7,655 nucleotides of DNA, from contig DBYD01000023.1 of NCBI GenBank assembly GCA_002309855.1, forward strand, positions 1 through 7,655, written 5' to 3'. The translations under genes and the position numbers were made by a program. The notes below the pieces were generated by a model, which made no database searches, was not told the origin of the DNA, and worked only from the letters and a program-made list of their open reading frames with translations. This document shows positions 6,081 through 7,655 of the stretch, one piece after another; positions within the stretch are counted from its first letter, which is position 1; each line of letters opens with the position of its first letter. The stretch comes from Bacteroidales bacterium UBA1195 (lineage in GTDB: Bacteria; Bacteroidota; Bacteroidia; Bacteroidales; WCHB1-69).

Positions 6081-7337
6081 CTATTGCTTGACAATTTTTT
6101 GCACAGTGGCACCGGAGGCATTCCGGATTGAAACGAAGTACACACCTTGCGGCAGAGTCTGCAGCGACAGCGAAGAGTTGCCGGCCTCCACCCTGCTTTC
6201 CATCATCTTTTTGCCATCGGCACTGTAGAACACAACTTCGGCAGGCTGCTCCAGACCGCTAATCTGCAACATGTCCCTTACAGGATTTGGGGAGACAGAA
6301 ACCTGCAGACGTGAGTTGGTGGCAATACCGTCACCGGCCATTTCCTCATACTGCTCGAAATGATAGATGGTGTCGATTTCACCTGTTGTGACATCATACG
6401 CATAATAGTCGCGCGCATACATGACATAACCGGCATGTGTGGAATCGCGAACCACCCATCCGAAGCTGGATATGCAGTGGAGCTTGTCGTTCAGGTAGGT
6501 GTTCACATCCTTCATACGTGGAATCATCTGGGAGATGTCAATCAGGTCATTCTTAAGAGGAATCAGCTCGCTCGACAGGACCTGACCTTTATTGTTATAG
6601 GACATTATGGCCTCCATCACATTTGCGGTCATCATGCCGCCCATTGCGCTGATGGTGACAGTCGCCTTGACCGGGAGCTTGTTCTCCACAACAAATTTCA
6701 CAATCACATCCATCAGAACGCCGCTGTATTCAACCGACATGGAGAAGGTTGCAGGCATACCGTCCGCATCGAAGGTGTAGTATCCGGCCATAACAGAGGT
6801 GTCCTCCTCGTCAAATTCATAGATGATCATGGAGTCACAAATAGCGGAGGTGAAGCCGAAAAGGCCGTTCACATCATCCAGTCCGCTAATTTCGATATTC
6901 TTCACGCCATAATACATCTCCATAGTCACAAGCTCCGGATCGGTACCGCCAAAATACTCGTATGTGCTGTGAATTTCGTTACTGTTGTTGTAATACTGGT
7001 AAACGGTCTTATCCAAAGTGTCGCCCGTGGCGCTCAAAGTACCGGTCTCCAAAACCTTACCGTCCTTGACATAGGTGTAGGTTATTTCATCAAGCAAAAA
7101 AGTCTCATCCTCCTGCAATTCGTAGTACATACTGGTTGTCAGACCGTTGTTCCTGCTCATCACAGTATAGGCGGAGAGTAGCGAATCGGTATAGGATTTC
7201 TGCACAGCATGGTGCCGTACGGCATGGCCGGGCATCATATAGTGGAAAACTTTTTCCAACGGCTGTTGGAAAGACTGTCCGTCCGCACTCACAGCGCAGA
7301 AGGCCAGCAGACAAAACAAAGAAGCCAATTTTTTCAT
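6081..7337 (-). CDS. Secreted protein with T9SS C-terminal sorting domain, function unknown
   Basis: A 418-residue exported protein. A Sec signal peptide covers about residues 1-20. Residues about 344-418 form a type A T9SS sorting domain: VSVSPNPVRD with PNP at 350-352, a VVFYSADGKK strand-turn, LPQGVYFVSI, and a basic end VQKIVKQ. Such domains direct outer-membrane translocation and attachment, so the mature protein should be on the cell surface or released. The middle part shows no catalytic motif. It has several aromatic strand-turn units of similar shape, near 87-99 (YTYVKDGKVLETG), 113-125, 186-198 (YYTFDADGMPATF), 245-257 (MSYNNKGQVLSSE) and 311-324, suggesting a repeated beta-hairpin scaffold. 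A His-rich patch (HAVRHHAVQK) lies at 38-47. The family is otherwise unrecognised. It is transcribed from a -7 box near 7438 through a structured leader of about 95 nt and is followed after 3 nt by the DUF3127 gene. Confidence 0.88.
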   Translation of the reverse strand: MKKLASLFCLLAFCAVSADGQSFQQPLEKVFHYMMPGHAVRHHAVQKSYTDSLLSAYTVMSRNNGLTTSMYYELQEDETFLLDEITYTYVKDGKVLETGTLSATGDTLDKTVYQYYNNSNEIHSTYEYFGGTDPELVTMEMYYGVKNIEISGLDDVNGLFGFTSAICDSMIIYEFDEEDTSVMAGYYTFDADGMPATFSMSVEYSGVLMDVIVKFVVENKLPVKATVTISAMGGMMTANVMEAIMSYNNKGQVLSSELIPLKNDLIDISQMIPRMKDVNTYLNDKLHCISSFGWVVRDSTHAGYVMYARDYYAYDVTTGEIDTIYHFEQYEEMAGDGIATNSRLQVSVSPNPVRDMLQISGLEQPAEVVFYSADGKKMMESRVEAGNSSLSLQTLPQGVYFVSIRNASGATVQKIVKQ

Positions 7338-7355
7338 GATAGAAAAATTTTCAGC

Positions 7356-7407
7356 ACAGGTTCAAAAACTTATTAAATTGATTTTTTGAATTCTCCGGCG
7401 AACCTGT
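7356..7407 (-). repeat. Nested inverted repeats in the leader of the T9SS-protein gene
   Basis: Two 8-bp perfect inverted repeats share one arm. TTCAAAAA (7361-7368) pairs with TTTTTGAA (7383-7390) across 14 nt, and ACAGGTTC (7356-7363) pairs with GAACCTGT (7400-7407) across 36 nt. Together they allow a 13-bp stem in which one side is continuous (7356-7368) and the other is split by a 12-nt bulge (7391-7402) that is itself a near-palindrome around CCGG. The structure lies between the proposed promoter and the ATG, so it would be in the 5' leader. Possible roles are mRNA stabilisation, translational control or a protein-binding dyad; none is shown by the sequence. Confidence 0.5.
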
Positions 7408-7437
7408 ACAGACCGGATTACCCAAAAACTGATTTTG

Positions 7438-7472
7438 CAAAAATAGCGAATATTTGGATACCTTCATCCAAA
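7438..7472 (-). promoter_or_regulatory. Promoter for the T9SS-protein/DUF3127 unit
   Basis: On the minus strand TATTTTTG (7445-7438), followed by CAAAA, is an exact TAnnTTTG -7 box. A TTTG -33 candidate lies at 7472-7469, 23 bp upstream, slightly longer than the usual spacing of about 20 bp. The start would fall near 7431, giving a leader of about 95 nt that contains the inverted repeats at 7356-7407. Confidence 0.65.
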
Positions 7473-7479
7473 TTCCTGC

Positions 7480-7505
7480 AAAAAAATTCACCTACAGGCT
7501 ATAGG
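7480..7505 (-). terminator. Weak candidate terminator after the right-edge gene
   Basis: On the minus strand CCTAT (7505-7501) can pair with GTAGG (7495-7491) around a 5-nt loop. One pair is a G-T wobble, and the stop codon lies inside the stem. Four nucleotides later comes a seven-T run (7486-7480). The stem is short and the T run is set back, so this is only a plausible terminator. Confidence 0.35.
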
Positions 7506-7655
7506 CTTTCGCCATCTGGAGCGAACGCGCAGCCTCCGCACGGGCGTATGCCGCCATGTACCTGGCCGAGGGCATGAAGCTGCGGCTGCAGCTTGTGTCG
7601 CCCTTCAGCTGCCGGTCGCAATCCGCCAGCAGCAGATAACCCATGATTACGGCAG
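7492..7655 (-). CDS. C-terminal end of a probable acyl-CoA dehydrogenase (runs off right edge)
   Basis: An open frame enters from the right edge (first full codon at 7653-7651) and ends in TAG at 7494-7492, giving 53 residues. They start AVIMGYLLLADCDRQLKGD, continue through SCSRSFMPSARYMAAYARAE, and end QMAKAYSL. The small-residue helix IMGYLLLAD followed by an F-x-x-SA-x-Y helix and a final amphipathic helix resembles the C-terminal helical end of the long acyl-CoA dehydrogenases found in Bacteroidota, which oxidise acyl-CoA using electron-transfer flavoprotein. No catalytic residue is in view, so the assignment rests on the overall look of a short tail. Another helical C-terminus is possible. 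That this frame is real is supported by the AT-rich intergenic DNA beginning right after its stop. Confidence 0.5.
   Translation of the reverse strand, partial: AVIMGYLLLADCDRQLKGDTSCSRSFMPSARYMAAYARAEAARSLQMAKAYSL

Noticed and set aside
6360..7181. A 273-codon plus-strand open frame opposite the T9SS-protein gene
   Set aside because: It is His- and Val-rich in the way typical of antisense frames, has no promoter, and lies wholly within a gene with a clear signal peptide and sorting domain.
7386..7577. A 63-codon plus-strand open frame near the right edge
   Set aside because: It starts at a TTG in AT-rich intergenic DNA and crosses into the antisense of the acyl-CoA dehydrogenase tail. There is no domain signal.
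1..7655. Search for CRISPR arrays, tRNAs, insertion sequences, phage or defence modules
   Set aside because: No regularly spaced repeats, transposase motifs, terminal repeats or tRNA-like folds were seen. The AddB-type gene has a Cas4-like Fe-S nuclease domain, but its full AddB architecture and lack of cas neighbours argue against a CRISPR role.

Overview
The window looks like chromosomal DNA of a Bacteroidota bacterium, most likely of the order Bacteroidales. Five things point that way. There are TAnnTTTG-type -7 promoter boxes ahead of three transcription units, and start codons do not depend on Shine-Dalgarno sites. One secreted protein carries a type IX secretion (T9SS) C-terminal sorting domain. 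A DAHP synthase is fused to a C-terminal chorismate mutase, an arrangement typical of the phylum. There is a BatE-like TPR/SH3 protein, and a DUF3127 protein of the kind seen in this phylum. Genus and species cannot be read from the sequence.

Layout, left to right. serC (3-phosphoserine aminotransferase; its C-terminal part lies beyond the left edge) and a small carboxypeptidase-regulatory-like lipoprotein run on the minus strand. A divergent intergenic region (876-1016) follows, with clear -7 boxes on both strands. The only plus-strand gene is a 924-residue AddB-type PD-(D/E)XK nuclease with an apparently complete iron-sulfur cysteine set and no adjacent addA in view. Its 3' end overlaps the convergent DAHP synthase/chorismate mutase gene by 34 bp. 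That gene sits one nucleotide downstream of the BatE-like gene. Next, still on the minus strand, comes a compact rho-independent terminator, then the DUF3127 gene, which follows a T9SS-sorted secreted protein by three nucleotides. The right edge holds the last 53 codons of a probable acyl-CoA dehydrogenase.

Transcription units inferred: (i) lipoprotein, possibly with serC; (ii) addB alone; (iii) T9SS protein plus DUF3127, driven from a -7 box near 7438 and ended by the hairpin at 5641-5667; (iv) batE-like plus DAHP synthase/chorismate mutase, for which I find no recognisable promoter; (v) the acyl-CoA dehydrogenase entering from the right. There are no RNA genes, mobile elements or CRISPR arrays, and no gene-free stretch longer than about 155 bp.

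Most of the window is ordinary housekeeping and envelope content, and I do not see a convincing new multi-gene system. The points that most deserve a second look are the SSB-like acidic tail on the DUF3127 protein, its tight coupling to a T9SS cargo gene, the structured leader of that cargo gene, the terminator squeezed between the DUF3127 and batE-like genes, the convergent overlap at the addB 3' end, and the altered phosphoenolpyruvate-loop motif in the DAHP synthase.
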